From: Reyranella sp.
GTDB lineage: Bacteria > Pseudomonadota > Alphaproteobacteria > Reyranellales > Reyranellaceae
Reading direction: 5' to 3'
DNA length: 64,000 bases
Assembly: GCF_004297265.1 (NCBI RefSeq)
Contig: NZ_SCUT01000058.1
Coordinates: 16,895 to 80,894, forward strand
The position numbers and the translations under genes were made by a program. Positions 33,559 through 41,565 of this stretch are shown piece by piece. The notes under the pieces were generated by a model, which worked only from the letters and a program-made list of their open reading frames with translations, was not told the DNA's origin and made no database searches. Position 1 is the first letter of the stretch. Every line of letters begins with the position of its first letter.

Positions 33559-34692
33559 ATGACCGGCATGGGCACGAACGGAGCCGGTTCAGGCCCTGTT
33601 TCGGGTAGGGGCGCCTCGGTGACGCTCTCCAATCTGGAGAAGACCTACGATCGCGCCAATGCCGCCAAGGCTGTCGACGGCGTATCGCTCGACATCCGGT
33701 CCGGCGAGTTCCTGACGATGCTGGGTCCCAGCGGCTCGGGAAAAACGACAACCCTGATGATGATCGCCGGCTTCGAGACACCGACCGCCGGCGACATCGC
33801 GATCGACGGCAAGTCGGTCGTCGCCATGCCGCCCTACCGGCGCAACATCGGCATGGTGTTTCAGAATTACGCGCTCTTCCCTCACCTCACCGTCGAGGAG
33901 AATGTCGGCTTCCCGCTGAAGCAGCGCGGGGTCCCGAAGGCCGAGCGCGCCAAGCTGGTCGCAGAGGCGCTGGAGCTGGTGCACCTGCCGGGTTACGGCG
34001 CCCGCTATCCGCGCCAGCTCTCGGGCGGTCAGCAGCAGCGCGTGGCCGTGGCGCGCGCCGTCGTCTTCAGGCCGCGCCTGCTGCTGATGGACGAGCCGCT
34101 GGGCGCGCTCGACAAGCAGCTCCGCGAGAACCTGCAGCTCGAGATGCGCCGCCTCCATGCCGATCTCGGCATTACCTTCATCTACGTGACGCACGACCAG
34201 GAGGAAGCGCTCACCATGTCCGACCGCATCGCCGTCATGAACGACGGCAAGGTGGCGCAGGTCGGAAGCCCCGAGGATCTCTACGACCGGCCGGACAACC
34301 GCTTCGTCGCGGGGTTCATCGGCGAGTCCAACTTCCTGCCGGCGGTGGTGCGCGGAATGGAGGACAACATCGTCATCGCCGAATGCGAAGGCGCGCTGAT
34401 CCGCGCCCTCTGCCCGGGCCGCCCGGCCAGCGGCGAGAAGGTGACGCTGACCACGCGGCCGGAACGTCTGCGCTTCGCCGACGGTGTCTGGGCCGGGACG
34501 CCGCCGCAGAATCGCCTGAGCGTAACCGTCACCGAGGCCGTCTTCGCCGGCGAGCGGTGCCGCTACATGCTGCAGGCCGGCGACGGAACGTCGATCGTGC
34601 TCAAGGAGCCGTCCAGCGCCACCATCCGCCGCCGCGCCGTCGGCGAGCGCGCGGAGATCGCCTGGTCGGTTGCGGATACGATTCTTGTCTGA
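33559..34692 (+). CDS. ABC transporter ATP-binding protein, PotA type
   Basis: The 377-residue ATPase has Walker A LGPSGSGKTT (about 54-63), Q-loop FQNYALFPHLTVEEN, signature LSGGQQQRVAVARA, Walker B LLLMDEPLGALD and the H-loop THDQEEALTMSDR. Residues about 290-377 form a TOBE-type regulatory domain. It energises import through the two permeases that follow. The C-terminus overlaps the next gene's start. Confidence 0.94.
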   Translation: MTGMGTNGAGSGPVSGRGASVTLSNLEKTYDRANAAKAVDGVSLDIRSGEFLTMLGPSGSGKTTTLMMIAGFETPTAGDIAIDGKSVVAMPPYRRNIGMVFQNYALFPHLTVEENVGFPLKQRGVPKAERAKLVAEALELVHLPGYGARYPRQLSGGQQQRVAVARAVVFRPRLLLMDEPLGALDKQLRENLQLEMRRLHADLGITFIYVTHDQEEALTMSDRIAVMNDGKVAQVGSPEDLYDRPDNRFVAGFIGESNFLPAVVRGMEDNIVIAECEGALIRALCPGRPASGEKVTLTTRPERLRFADGVWAGTPPQNRLSVTVTEAVFAGERCRYMLQAGDGTSIVLKEPSSATIRRRAVGERAEIAWSVADTILV

Positions 34693-35581
34693 AGTAGTCC
34701 AGCCCGCGTCGCTCGCCCTTGCGGTCAGCCGGCCGAAGACGTCACCGTTCGACTGGCGCCGCGCCGTGCCGTTGCTGCTGGCGGCACCGCTGTTGATCTA
34801 CATGCTGGTCTTCTACGCGCTCCCGGTGGTGGCGATGCTGTTGCGCAGCGTGAACGATCCGACGTGGACACTGTCGCATTACGCGACCCTGTTGGACGAT
34901 GTCGTCTTCCAGAAGACCTTCTGGATCACGATCAACACCTCCGTGACGGTCACCCTGGGGTGCCTGATCCTGGGCTATCCGGTCGCCATGGGGCTGGTGC
35001 GCGCCAAATCTATGGCGCCCTTCATCCTGGTGGTCATCCTGCTGCCCTTCTGGACCAGCGTCCTGGTCCGCAGCTACGCCTGGATGGTGCTGCTCGGCCG
35101 CCACGGCCTGGTCAACGAGGCGCTGTTGGCGCTCGGCATGATCGACCGGCCGATCCGGATCCTGAACACGCCGCTCGCGACCCAGATCGCGATGATCCAT
35201 ATCCTCTTGCCCTACATGATCCTGCCCATCGCCAATGCACTGCGGCAGATTGATCCCTCGCTGATCCGCGCCGCCTCCGGCCTCGGTTCGACGCCGTTCA
35301 TGACCTTCCGCCAGGTCATCCTGCCGCTCTCGATGTCCGGCGTTGCGGCGGGCACGCTCCTCACCTTCGTTCTGGCGCTCGGCTTCTACATTACGCCCGC
35401 CATGGTCGGCGGCCCGCGTGATATCACCCTGTCGATGCTGATCGCCCAGCAGGTCGACCAGCTCAACTGGGCCTATGCCGCGACACTCTCGGCGGTCCTG
35501 CTGGCGACGGCGCTCGCCATACTCGCGGTGGCGCGCAAGCTGCCGGGCGTCGGCAATGCTTTCAGGACGAGCATGCGATGA
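34685..35581 (+). CDS. ABC transporter permease, PotB type
   Basis: This inner-membrane permease has about six helices and the EAA-type loop IRAASGLGSTPFMTFRQVILPLS near residue 195. No ATG precedes the first helix. The likely start is TTG 34685, which overlaps the ATPase stop (CGGA about 8 nt upstream); another TTG at 34670 in the same frame is possible. The N-terminus of about 35 residues before helix 1 is soluble. The 3' end overlaps the next permease gene by ATGA. Confidence 0.88.
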   Translation: MSEVVQPASLALAVSRPKTSPFDWRRAVPLLLAAPLLIYMLVFYALPVVAMLLRSVNDPTWTLSHYATLLDDVVFQKTFWITINTSVTVTLGCLILGYPVAMGLVRAKSMAPFILVVILLPFWTSVLVRSYAWMVLLGRHGLVNEALLALGMIDRPIRILNTPLATQIAMIHILLPYMILPIANALRQIDPSLIRAASGLGSTPFMTFRQVILPLSMSGVAAGTLLTFVLALGFYITPAMVGGPRDITLSMLIAQQVDQLNWAYAATLSAVLLATALAILAVARKLPGVGNAFRTSMR

Positions 35582-36387
35582 TGCTGGGACGCATCCTTCC
35601 GGCCAGCATCGTCGGGCTCATCCTGTTCTTCCTCGCCTTCCCGATCGTCGTGGTGGCGATCGTCTCCTTCTCCTCGGCCACCTACCTCACCTTCCCGCCG
35701 CCGGCCTTCGGCCTGCGTTGGTACGAAGCCTATTTCAGCAATCCCGACTGGCTGAAGCCCACCTGGGTCAGCCTCTGGGTGGCTGCAGCCGTCGTCGTGC
35801 TGGCAACCTTTCTCGGCACGCTGGCGGCGCTCGGCATCGCCCGGCTGCCGAAGGGACTGCGCATCGTCGCGGCCAGTCTCATCCTGTCGCCGCTGATCGT
35901 GCCCGGCATCGTCGTGGCGATCGGAATCTACTATGCCTATGCGCGCTACGGCCTGGTTGGCACGCCGATCGCGATGGTGCTGGCGCACACCTGCCTCGCC
36001 GTGCCCTTCGTCGTCACCAGCGTGACAGCGAGCCTCTCGGGCATCGATCCGCGGCTGGAGCAGGCCGCGCTCAGCCTCGGCGCGACGCCCGGCGCCACCT
36101 TCTTCCAGGTGACCCTGCCGCTGATCCAGCCCGGCGTGCTGGTGGGTGCGCTGTTCGCCTTCATCACCTCGTTCGACGAGCTGATCGTGGCACTGTTCAT
36201 CTCGGGCACCGGCGCCGTCACCCTGCCGCGCCGCATGTGGGACGACCTGCGCTTCCAGATCGACCCCACCATCGCCGCCGTCTCGACGCTGACGATCGTG
36301 CTGACCGCCGCGCTGATGGGGGCCGCACATCTCTTGCGCAAGCGCGCGGAGCGCAACCGGACGGCTATTTCTTCTGCAGCTGCCTGA
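35578..36387 (+). CDS. ABC transporter permease, PotC type
   Basis: The 269-residue permease has six predicted helices and the cytoplasmic loop EQAALSLGATPGATFFQVTLPLIQPG (read in parts, about 161-186) that docks on the ATPase. The start ATG overlaps the previous stop (ATGA), with a second ATG immediately after. It ends the five-gene flavin monooxygenase/ABC unit. Its 3' end overlaps the convergent peroxiredoxin gene by 23 nt. Confidence 0.92.
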   Translation: MMLGRILPASIVGLILFFLAFPIVVVAIVSFSSATYLTFPPPAFGLRWYEAYFSNPDWLKPTWVSLWVAAAVVVLATFLGTLAALGIARLPKGLRIVAASLILSPLIVPGIVVAIGIYYAYARYGLVGTPIAMVLAHTCLAVPFVVTSVTASLSGIDPRLEQAALSLGATPGATFFQVTLPLIQPGVLVGALFAFITSFDELIVALFISGTGAVTLPRRMWDDLRFQIDPTIAAVSTLTIVLTAALMGAAHLLRKRAERNRTAISSAAA

Positions 36388-36904
36388 CCGCCGCGATCGT
36401 GTTCTCGACATGCTTGTCGGGATTGCGGTCGGAGAAGGCGTAGACGATCTTTCCATCCGGCGCGATAACATAGGAGATGCGGTCGGCGATGCCGACGCTG
36501 CCGACCCGGATCAACGCCGAATCATAGGCCTTGATCACCTTGAGATCGGGATCGGCCGCAACCGGGAATTTGCCGGAGCAGGCCTGTGTCGAGAACTTGT
36601 GCAGGGTGCCAATATCGTCGGCGGACATGCCGATCAACGACGCGCCCATCGCCTTGAATTGTTCCGCCGCCTCGGCGAACTCGTGTGCCTCCGCGGTGCA
36701 GCCGGTGGTGAAGGCCTTGGGGAAGAAGTAGAGGACCACCGGTCCCTTCTTCAGCGCCTCGGCCAGCGAGAAGGTGTAGTCCTTGCCATCGAGCGCTGCC
36801 GCCGCCGTGAAGTCCGGCGCCGCGTCGCCGGGCTTCAGGGCTGCCCAGACGGGCGTCGCGAGGACACAGGCGAGAGCGATGGCCACTGCCGCAATCCGCT
36901 TCAT
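36365..36904 (-). CDS. Exported peroxiredoxin (AhpC/TSA, Bcp-like)
   Basis: The 179-residue protein reduces peroxides through a reactive cysteine. It has a signal peptide (MKRIAAVAIALACVLATPVWA), so it acts in the periplasm. The thioredoxin fold follows: GDAAPDFTAAA, YFFPKAFTTGCTAEA with the peroxidatic Cys (near 69), a candidate resolving Cys in QACSGKFPV, and RISYVIAPDGKIVYAFSD. The motif is TTGCT rather than the usual P-x-x-x-T-x-x-C form with PGCT. It overlaps the permease gene at its 3' end. Confidence 0.9.
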   Translation of the reverse strand: MKRIAAVAIALACVLATPVWAALKPGDAAPDFTAAAALDGKDYTFSLAEALKKGPVVLYFFPKAFTTGCTAEAHEFAEAAEQFKAMGASLIGMSADDIGTLHKFSTQACSGKFPVAADPDLKVIKAYDSALIRVGSVGIADRISYVIAPDGKIVYAFSDRNPDKHVENTIAAVRQLQKK

Positions 36905-36988
36905 GATCTTCTCCGCCAGAATTCGGGTTGGCGAAGACCATAACGCACGACGCGGCGCGGTGATGTCACGACGGAGTGAGTTGATGCC

Positions 36989-38149
36989 TCACTCGGCGTG
37001 CAGTCCCTTCATGTAGGTCGATGGTGTGACCGTCTTCACCGATTGCGCGCGCTTGGCCAGCCAATAGGCCTGTGCCGGCGGTACTGACGCGAACTTCTGG
37101 TCGACACCCAGCTTCTGCGCCGCATCCATCGGCCAGTTTGGATTGTAGAGAAGTTCGCGCGCCAGGGCGATCAGGTCGGCGCGCCCCTCCTGCAGGATCT
37201 TCTCCGCCTGGTCGGCATGCACGATGAGGCCCACGGCCATGCTGAGGATGCCGGCATCGTTCTTCAGCCGGTCTGCATACGGGACCTGATAGCCGTAGGT
37301 CACAGGCCCCGCGCTCACCACCGGTGCGCCGCGCATGCCGCCCGAACTGCAATCGATCACGTCGACGCCCTTGGGCTTCAGGATCTTCGCCAGGGCCACG
37401 CTCTGGTCCGGACCCCAGCCGGAATCGTCTTCGACCGAGAGGCGCACGAACAGCGGCTTCGAAGCCGGCCAGTGCGCCCGCACGCTTTCCACGACCTCGA
37501 TGGCAAAGCGCATGCGATTGAGCTCGCTACCGCCATACTGGTCGTTGCGCACGTTGGAGAACGGCGAAAGGAACTGATGGATCAGGTAGCCGTGCGCCAT
37601 ATGGATATCGAGCACGTCGAACCCGGCTTCGTGCGCCCGGCGCGCCGCCTGCCCCCAGCGCTCAACGGCTTCCGGAATCTCCGCGAGGGTCAGTGCCCGC
37701 GGCGTCGGATCGGTATCGGGCGAGTTGATGCCGCTCGACGAGACGAGTTCCCACTCGTCCCAGTCGTCGATCTCGGGCGACGGCTTCAACGGCGCGCCGC
37801 CTTCCCAGGGCCGGAAGCGCCGGGCCTTGCGGCCGGAATGGCCGAGCTGGATGCCCGGCACGGAATTGTGCAGCCGGATGAAGTCGACGCAGCGCTTCAG
37901 GCCGGGAATGAACTTGTCATCCCACAGGCCGAGGTCGCCGAGCGTACCGCAGCCACGCCGCTCGACCTTGGTGGATTCCATGATGACGAGGCCCGCGCCG
38001 CCGGCGGCGTAGCGGCCGGCATTCACCAGGTGCCAGTCGGTCGCGAAACCATTCTCCGCCGCATACTGGTGCATCGGTGCCACGACGACCCGGTTCTTCA
38101 GGGTGACGTCGCGAATGGAAATCGGCTCGAACAGCATCGGACCGGCCAT
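36989..38149 (-). CDS. NADH:flavin oxidoreductase, old-yellow-enzyme family (YqjM-like)
   Basis: The 386-residue FMN enzyme should reduce activated alkenes or related substrates with NAD(P)H. It has the TIM-barrel start LFEPISIRDVTLKNRVVVAPM, TDWHLVNAGRYAAGGAGLVIME, IQLGHSGRKA, DVLDIHMAHGYLIHQFLSP with the substrate-binding His pair, and RADLIALARELLYNPNWP near the end. GGGGGA precedes the ATG at 38149 by 7 nt; an in-frame start at 38164 is less likely. The start codon abuts the divergent CoA-binding protein gene. Confidence 0.93.
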   Translation of the reverse strand: MAGPMLFEPISIRDVTLKNRVVVAPMHQYAAENGFATDWHLVNAGRYAAGGAGLVIMESTKVERRGCGTLGDLGLWDDKFIPGLKRCVDFIRLHNSVPGIQLGHSGRKARRFRPWEGGAPLKPSPEIDDWDEWELVSSSGINSPDTDPTPRALTLAEIPEAVERWGQAARRAHEAGFDVLDIHMAHGYLIHQFLSPFSNVRNDQYGGSELNRMRFAIEVVESVRAHWPASKPLFVRLSVEDDSGWGPDQSVALAKILKPKGVDVIDCSSGGMRGAPVVSAGPVTYGYQVPYADRLKNDAGILSMAVGLIVHADQAEKILQEGRADLIALARELLYNPNWPMDAAQKLGVDQKFASVPPAQAYWLAKRAQSVKTVTPSTYMKGLHAE

Positions 38150-38162
38150 GTATAATCCCCCC
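38128..38162 (+). promoter_or_regulatory. Candidate promoter giving a leaderless mRNA for the CoA-binding protein gene
   Basis: A perfect TATAAT (38151-38156) stands exactly 6 nt before the ATG at 38163, so transcription would begin at or next to the start codon. A weak -35 (CGAACA, 38128-38133) lies 17 nt upstream. No SD is present in the CCCCCC between them. Confidence 0.4.
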
Positions 38163-38651
38163 ATGCAAGCCGCCTTCAGCGACCGTTACGACGACCTCTA
38201 CCTGCGCAAGATCCTGCGCGACACCCGGACCATCGCCATGGTTGGCGCGTCGGCCAACTGGAATCGTCCTAGCTATTTCGCCATGAAATATCTGCTGGAC
38301 CGCGGCTACAAGGTCATTCCGGTCAATCCCGCCGCCAAGGGCCAGGAAATCCTCGGCCAGAAGGTCTACGGCTCGCTCGACGAACTGCCGGTGAAGGTCG
38401 ACATGGTCGACATCTTCCGCAATTCCGAGGCCGCCGGCCCGATCACCGACGAGGCCATCAAACACGGCGCCAAGGTCGTGTGGATGCAGCTCGGCGTAGT
38501 CAACATGGAGGCCGCGGCCCACGCCGAAAAGGCCGGGCTCAAGGTGGTGATGAATCGCTGCCCCAAGATCGAGCATTCCCGCCTCGCCGGCACCATCGAA
38601 TGGCACGGCATCGCCAGCGGCGTGATCTCCTCGAGGAAGCGCGCCCTGTGA
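38163..38651 (+). CDS. CoA-binding domain protein (YccU-like)
   Basis: The 162-residue cytoplasmic protein is a single CoA-binding Rossmann domain: TIAMVGASANWNRPSYFAMKYLLDRGYKVIPVNP (read in parts, about 24-57), VDMVDIFRNSEAAGPI and VVWMQLGVVN. Such stand-alone domains resemble the N-terminus of succinyl-CoA ligase alpha; their role is unknown. ATG 38163 is chosen; ATG 38148 overlaps the divergent gene. The stop overlaps the GST gene start (GTGA). Confidence 0.85.
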   Translation: MQAAFSDRYDDLYLRKILRDTRTIAMVGASANWNRPSYFAMKYLLDRGYKVIPVNPAAKGQEILGQKVYGSLDELPVKVDMVDIFRNSEAAGPITDEAIKHGAKVVWMQLGVVNMEAAAHAEKAGLKVVMNRCPKIEHSRLAGTIEWHGIASGVISSRKRAL

Positions 38652-39256
38652 TCCAGCTCGTCGGCGTGAACCGTTCGCCGTTCACCCGCCGGGTCGCCAT
38701 CACGCTTCGGGTCTATGGCATTCCCTACCAGCAACAGCCTCTCTCAGGCTTCGGCAACCGTGCAGAAGTGCGCGGCAGCAACGCTCTTGGCCGTATTCCA
38801 GCACTGATTCTCGACGACGGTGAGGCGCTGGTCGACAGTGCCGCCATCATCGATCATCTCGATGAAATGCACGGCCGCGACCGCGCCCTGATACCGTCAG
38901 CCGGTGCCGACCGACGCACCGTGCTCAGGATCGCCGCACTGATGATGGGTGCTTGTGACAAGGGGCTCGCAGCGGCTTACGAGCGTAATCATCATCCGCC
39001 CGAGAAAGTCCACCAGCCCTGGATCGACGATTGCCTCGCCCAGATGAGGCATGCGTTGTCGGCAGTCGAAGCAATGCCCGCTGCCTCGCCGAACTACCTG
39101 TTGTTTGGCCGACTGACACATGCCGACATCGCCTGCTTCGTCGCCGAAAGGCTCGCGCGTGGTCTACAAATCGATACGGAGAGCGAGTTGCCGCGCCTGC
39201 GAGCCCTCACCCGCAAACTCGAGGATGAACCGGCTTTTCGGTCGACCGAGCCGTGA
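38648..39256 (+). CDS. Glutathione S-transferase family protein
   Basis: The 202-residue product starts at GTG 38648, overlapping the previous stop. The thioredoxin-like domain has VNRSPFTRRVAITLRVYGIPYQ (Ser/Arg at the usual glutathione-activating site), GRIPALILDDGEALVDSAAIIDHLD with the cis-Pro and the glutathione-binding Asp-Ser. A helical C-terminal domain follows, with LTHADIACFVAERLA as the N-capping motif. Substrate unknown. Translationally coupled in the chain CoA-binding protein, GST, YunG-like protein. Confidence 0.88.
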   Translation: MIQLVGVNRSPFTRRVAITLRVYGIPYQQQPLSGFGNRAEVRGSNALGRIPALILDDGEALVDSAAIIDHLDEMHGRDRALIPSAGADRRTVLRIAALMMGACDKGLAAAYERNHHPPEKVHQPWIDDCLAQMRHALSAVEAMPAASPNYLLFGRLTHADIACFVAERLARGLQIDTESELPRLRALTRKLEDEPAFRSTEP

Positions 39257-39621
39257 TGATCGACGCTGCCAAGGAACGCGAGATTCGCAGGAAGCTGAGG
39301 ACCGCATGGTCGACCGAGACCAGCAGCAAGTGGCGGCCTGACAATCCCGCATGCGGCCAGTGCAGCGTCACGGCACTCGTCCTGCAGGACGTGCTGGGCG
39401 GCGACATCCTCAAGACGTCCGTCGAAGGCCAATGGCACTTCTACAATGGCGTCGATGGCCAGAGGCTCGACCTGACAGATAGCCAATTTGACCGGCCCAT
39501 CGAATACCAGGACCTGCCGAGCAGCAGGAGCGAGGCACTCGAAGACACGTCGGCCCGGCAGTACGAGATTCTGAAGCGAATCTTCATGCAGCAATGCCGG
39601 CCTGAGGGCCGGCATTCGTGA
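39256..39621 (+). CDS. YunG-like family protein
   Basis: The 121-residue protein resembles Bacillus YunG: NPACGQCSVTALVLQDVLGGDILKT (about 31-55), with CGQC at the start of a helix, followed by WHFYNGVDGQRLDLTDSQF. A papain-like cysteine/histidine arrangement is conceivable but not established, and the family's function is unknown. The ATG at 39256 overlaps the GST stop (TGATG). A perfect hairpin lies inside its last codons. Confidence 0.75.
   Translation: MIDAAKEREIRRKLRTAWSTETSSKWRPDNPACGQCSVTALVLQDVLGGDILKTSVEGQWHFYNGVDGQRLDLTDSQFDRPIEYQDLPSSRSEALEDTSARQYEILKRIFMQQCRPEGRHS
39593..39616 (+). terminator. Hairpin at the 3' end of the YunG-like gene
   Basis: AATGCCGGCC-TGAG-GGCCGGCATT is a perfect 10-bp inverted repeat with a 4-nt loop. 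It lies inside the last codons of the gene, just before its stop. No T-run follows, so termination is only possible. Confidence 0.5.
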
Positions 39622-39629
39622 GAGGGTTT

Positions 39630-39668
39630 GGAGGTCCGCAGCACCGCCACACCAGGCTGCAGACCTCC
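39630..39668 (+). terminator. Second hairpin downstream of the YunG-like gene
   Basis: GGAGGTCCGCAG pairs with CTGCAGACCTCC (one G-T wobble) across a 15-nt loop. It begins 8 nt after the stop codon. It could end the coaBD-like/GST/YunG unit; there is no T-run. Confidence 0.4.
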
Positions 39669-39689
39669 GCTCCCCCTCATGATCGCATC

Positions 39690-39709
39690 TTCCCGGTCTT
39701 CGCCGGGAA
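39690..39709. repeat. REP-like CCGGGAA palindrome
   Basis: TTCCCGG-TCTTCG-CCGGGAA is a short palindrome followed by TGAC. It resembles the ATTCCCGG...CCGGGAAT intergenic elements common in several alphaproteobacterial genomes. Only one clear copy is in this window. Confidence 0.45.
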
Positions 39710-39750
39710 TGACACGGCCCCCCTGAGAGACATCGCCGGGTGCAGGAAAA

Positions 39751-39775
39751 CCGGCGGTGGTGGGGCCACCGCCGG
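39751..39775. repeat. Perfect 10-bp hairpin in the spacer before degP
   Basis: CCGGCGGTGG-TGGGG-CCACCGCCGG is a perfect inverted repeat with a 5-nt loop in the gap between the YunG-like gene and degP. Function unknown. Confidence 0.55.
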
Positions 39776-39792
39776 CTCCTCACTGAGGTTCT

Positions 39793-39820
39793 GCTCGGCC
39801 ACCCGGGGAGAGATAGCGGC
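39793..39820 (-). repeat. Diverged copy of the last codons of degP
   Basis: This stretch matches 39916-39943, the 3' end of degP, at about 25 of 28 positions (shared core CCCGGGGAGAGATAGCG). On the minus strand it would encode AISPRVAE instead of the AISPRAA-stop of degP. It is a short direct repeat about 123 nt downstream of the gene end. Confidence 0.65.
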
Positions 39821-39878
39821 TTCGCTTCGACCTCGAAGACTGAAATGCAACGCTTGCGACGCTAAGCTCGAAGGCTAC

Positions 39879-39902
39879 GGCCGGAGCCCGAAGGCTCCGG
39901 CC
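39879..39902 (-). terminator. Terminator hairpin after degP with UUCG loop
   Basis: On the minus strand GGCCGGAGCC-TTCG-GGCTCCGGCC forms a perfect 10-bp stem capped by the very stable C(UUCG)G tetraloop, 15 nt after the degP stop. No T-run follows, so it may be a Rho-assisted or mRNA-stabilising end. Confidence 0.7.
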
Positions 39903-39916
39903 GATCGAGAGGTTTG

Positions 39917-41431
39917 CTAGGCCGCCCGGGGAGAGATAGCGACAAAGCGCGTCATCCCCTCTCGAAACACCTTCATCAGCACCGGCTTGCCGGTGGTCTT
40001 CGCTTCCGTGAGCTTCTCGACGGCCGCCTTCGGGCTGTCGACGGCGTCCTTGCCGACCTGCTGGAGAACGTCGCCTGCCTTCAGGCCCTGATCGTCGGCC
40101 GGGCTGCCCGGCTCGACCGTGGCGACGACCACGCCCTTCACGTCACCGTCGAGGCCGAGCTGCTTGCGCGCCTCCGCGGAGAGCGGCGCCAGCGAGACAC
40201 CGTAGGACAGCGGCGCGGGCTTCGCGGCTCCGTCCTTGCCGTCGGCGCTGGCCTTGACGATCGCGTCGTCCTTCTGGCCACCGACCTTGGCGGTGAGGCT
40301 CATCTCCTTGCCGTCGCGCCACACACCCAGCTTCACCGAGGTGCCCGGCTTGACTGCGGAGATCGTCCGGGTCAGCTCCTTGATGCCGTCGACCTTCTTG
40401 CCGTCGACGCTCACGATCACGTCACCCGACTGGACACCGGCTGCGAGCGCCGCACTGTCCGGCTGGACCACCGCCACCAGGGCGCCCTTCTCGCTCTTCA
40501 GCGACAGGCTCTCGGCGATCTCCTTGGAGACCGGCTGGATCTGGACACCCAGCAGGCCACGCTCGACGCGACCGCTGTCCTTCAGCTCCGCGACCACCGG
40601 CTGCGCCAGCGAGGACGGGATGGCAAAGCCCAGGCCGATGCTGCCGCCGGTCGGCGAGTAGATGGCCGTGTTGATGCCGATCACGTTGCCGTCCATGTCG
40701 AACAGCGGGCCGCCGGAGTTGCCGCGGTTGATGGCGGCGTCGGTCTGGATGTAGTCGTCGAACGGACCGGAGTGGATGTCACGGCCGCGCGCCGACACGA
40801 TGCCCGTGGTCACGGTGCCACCGAGGCCGAACGGGTTGCCGACCGCCATCACCGGCTGGCCGACGCGCACCTTGGTGGCGTCGCCGAACGAGACGTACGG
40901 CAGCGGCTTGTCGCTCTCGACCTTCAGCACGGCCAGGTCGGTCTTCTCGTCGCCGCCCAGCATCTTGGCCGGCAGCTTGGTGCCGTCCGCCATGGTGATC
41001 GTGATCGAGTCGGCCTTGCCGACGACGTGGTAGTTGGTGACGACCACGCCCTTGGCGTCGACGATGAAGCCCGTGCCGACGGCCTGGGCCTTCTCCTTCG
41101 ACTGCGGGCGGCCCTTGCCGTCCGGGCGACCCGGCTGCATGGGTTGGCCGAAGCGCTCCGAGAAGCGCTTCATGAACTCTTCCATCTGCTTCTGCTGCGA
41201 GTCCGACATGCGGGTCTCGTCGCCGTCGTCGGCACCGGCCTTCATGGTCACGGCGACATTGACGACCGCAGGGGTTACCTTCGCGGCCAGGTCCGAGAAG
41301 TCCTGAACGGGCATGGTCGTCTGGCCGGCGATGGCCGCGGGGGCGGTGAACATCGGAGCGATCAGCGCTGGCGCCGTCAGGGCGGTGGTGAGTGCCAGGG
41401 CGGTCAGGATACGGGACTTGGTCTTGGTCAT
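39917..41431 (-). CDS. degP: Periplasmic serine protease Do (DegP/HtrA family)
   Basis: The 504-residue protease/chaperone degrades misfolded envelope proteins. It has a signal peptide (1-35, ending AIAG), a trypsin-like domain with the triad His135 (TNYHVV), Asp165 (KTDLAVL) and Ser239 (GNSGGPL), and two PDZ domains (about 285-375 and 395-500). The Q-linker region (DGDETRMSDSQQ, MKRFSERFGQPMQPGRPDGKG) is longer than in DegS. AAGGAGGAGG precedes the ATG. It is divergent from an OmpR-type response regulator and its kinase 134 nt away, a common alphaproteobacterial arrangement. Confidence 0.94.
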   Translation of the reverse strand: MTKTKSRILTALALTTALTAPALIAPMFTAPAAIAGQTTMPVQDFSDLAAKVTPAVVNVAVTMKAGADDGDETRMSDSQQKQMEEFMKRFSERFGQPMQPGRPDGKGRPQSKEKAQAVGTGFIVDAKGVVVTNYHVVGKADSITITMADGTKLPAKMLGGDEKTDLAVLKVESDKPLPYVSFGDATKVRVGQPVMAVGNPFGLGGTVTTGIVSARGRDIHSGPFDDYIQTDAAINRGNSGGPLFDMDGNVIGINTAIYSPTGGSIGLGFAIPSSLAQPVVAELKDSGRVERGLLGVQIQPVSKEIAESLSLKSEKGALVAVVQPDSAALAAGVQSGDVIVSVDGKKVDGIKELTRTISAVKPGTSVKLGVWRDGKEMSLTAKVGGQKDDAIVKASADGKDGAAKPAPLSYGVSLAPLSAEARKQLGLDGDVKGVVVATVEPGSPADDQGLKAGDVLQQVGKDAVDSPKAAVEKLTEAKTTGKPVLMKVFREGMTRFVAISPRAA

Positions 41432-41565
41432 GATCTACAGCCTCCTCCTTGGGGGGTGCACGGAATATGGGGGGAGGCCTGTAGCGCCCGGATGGCCGCC
41501 AGATTGAATGTTTGTATAGTTGGGGAACGTTGCGCCGGGGGCCGGTGCCGGGATAGACGGGCGTC

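Noticed and set aside
39618..39920. A 100-codon plus-strand ORF between the YunG-like gene and degP
   Set aside because: Its translation is Arg/Pro/Gly-rich without protein character, it has no SD, and the stretch is better explained by hairpins and a repeat.
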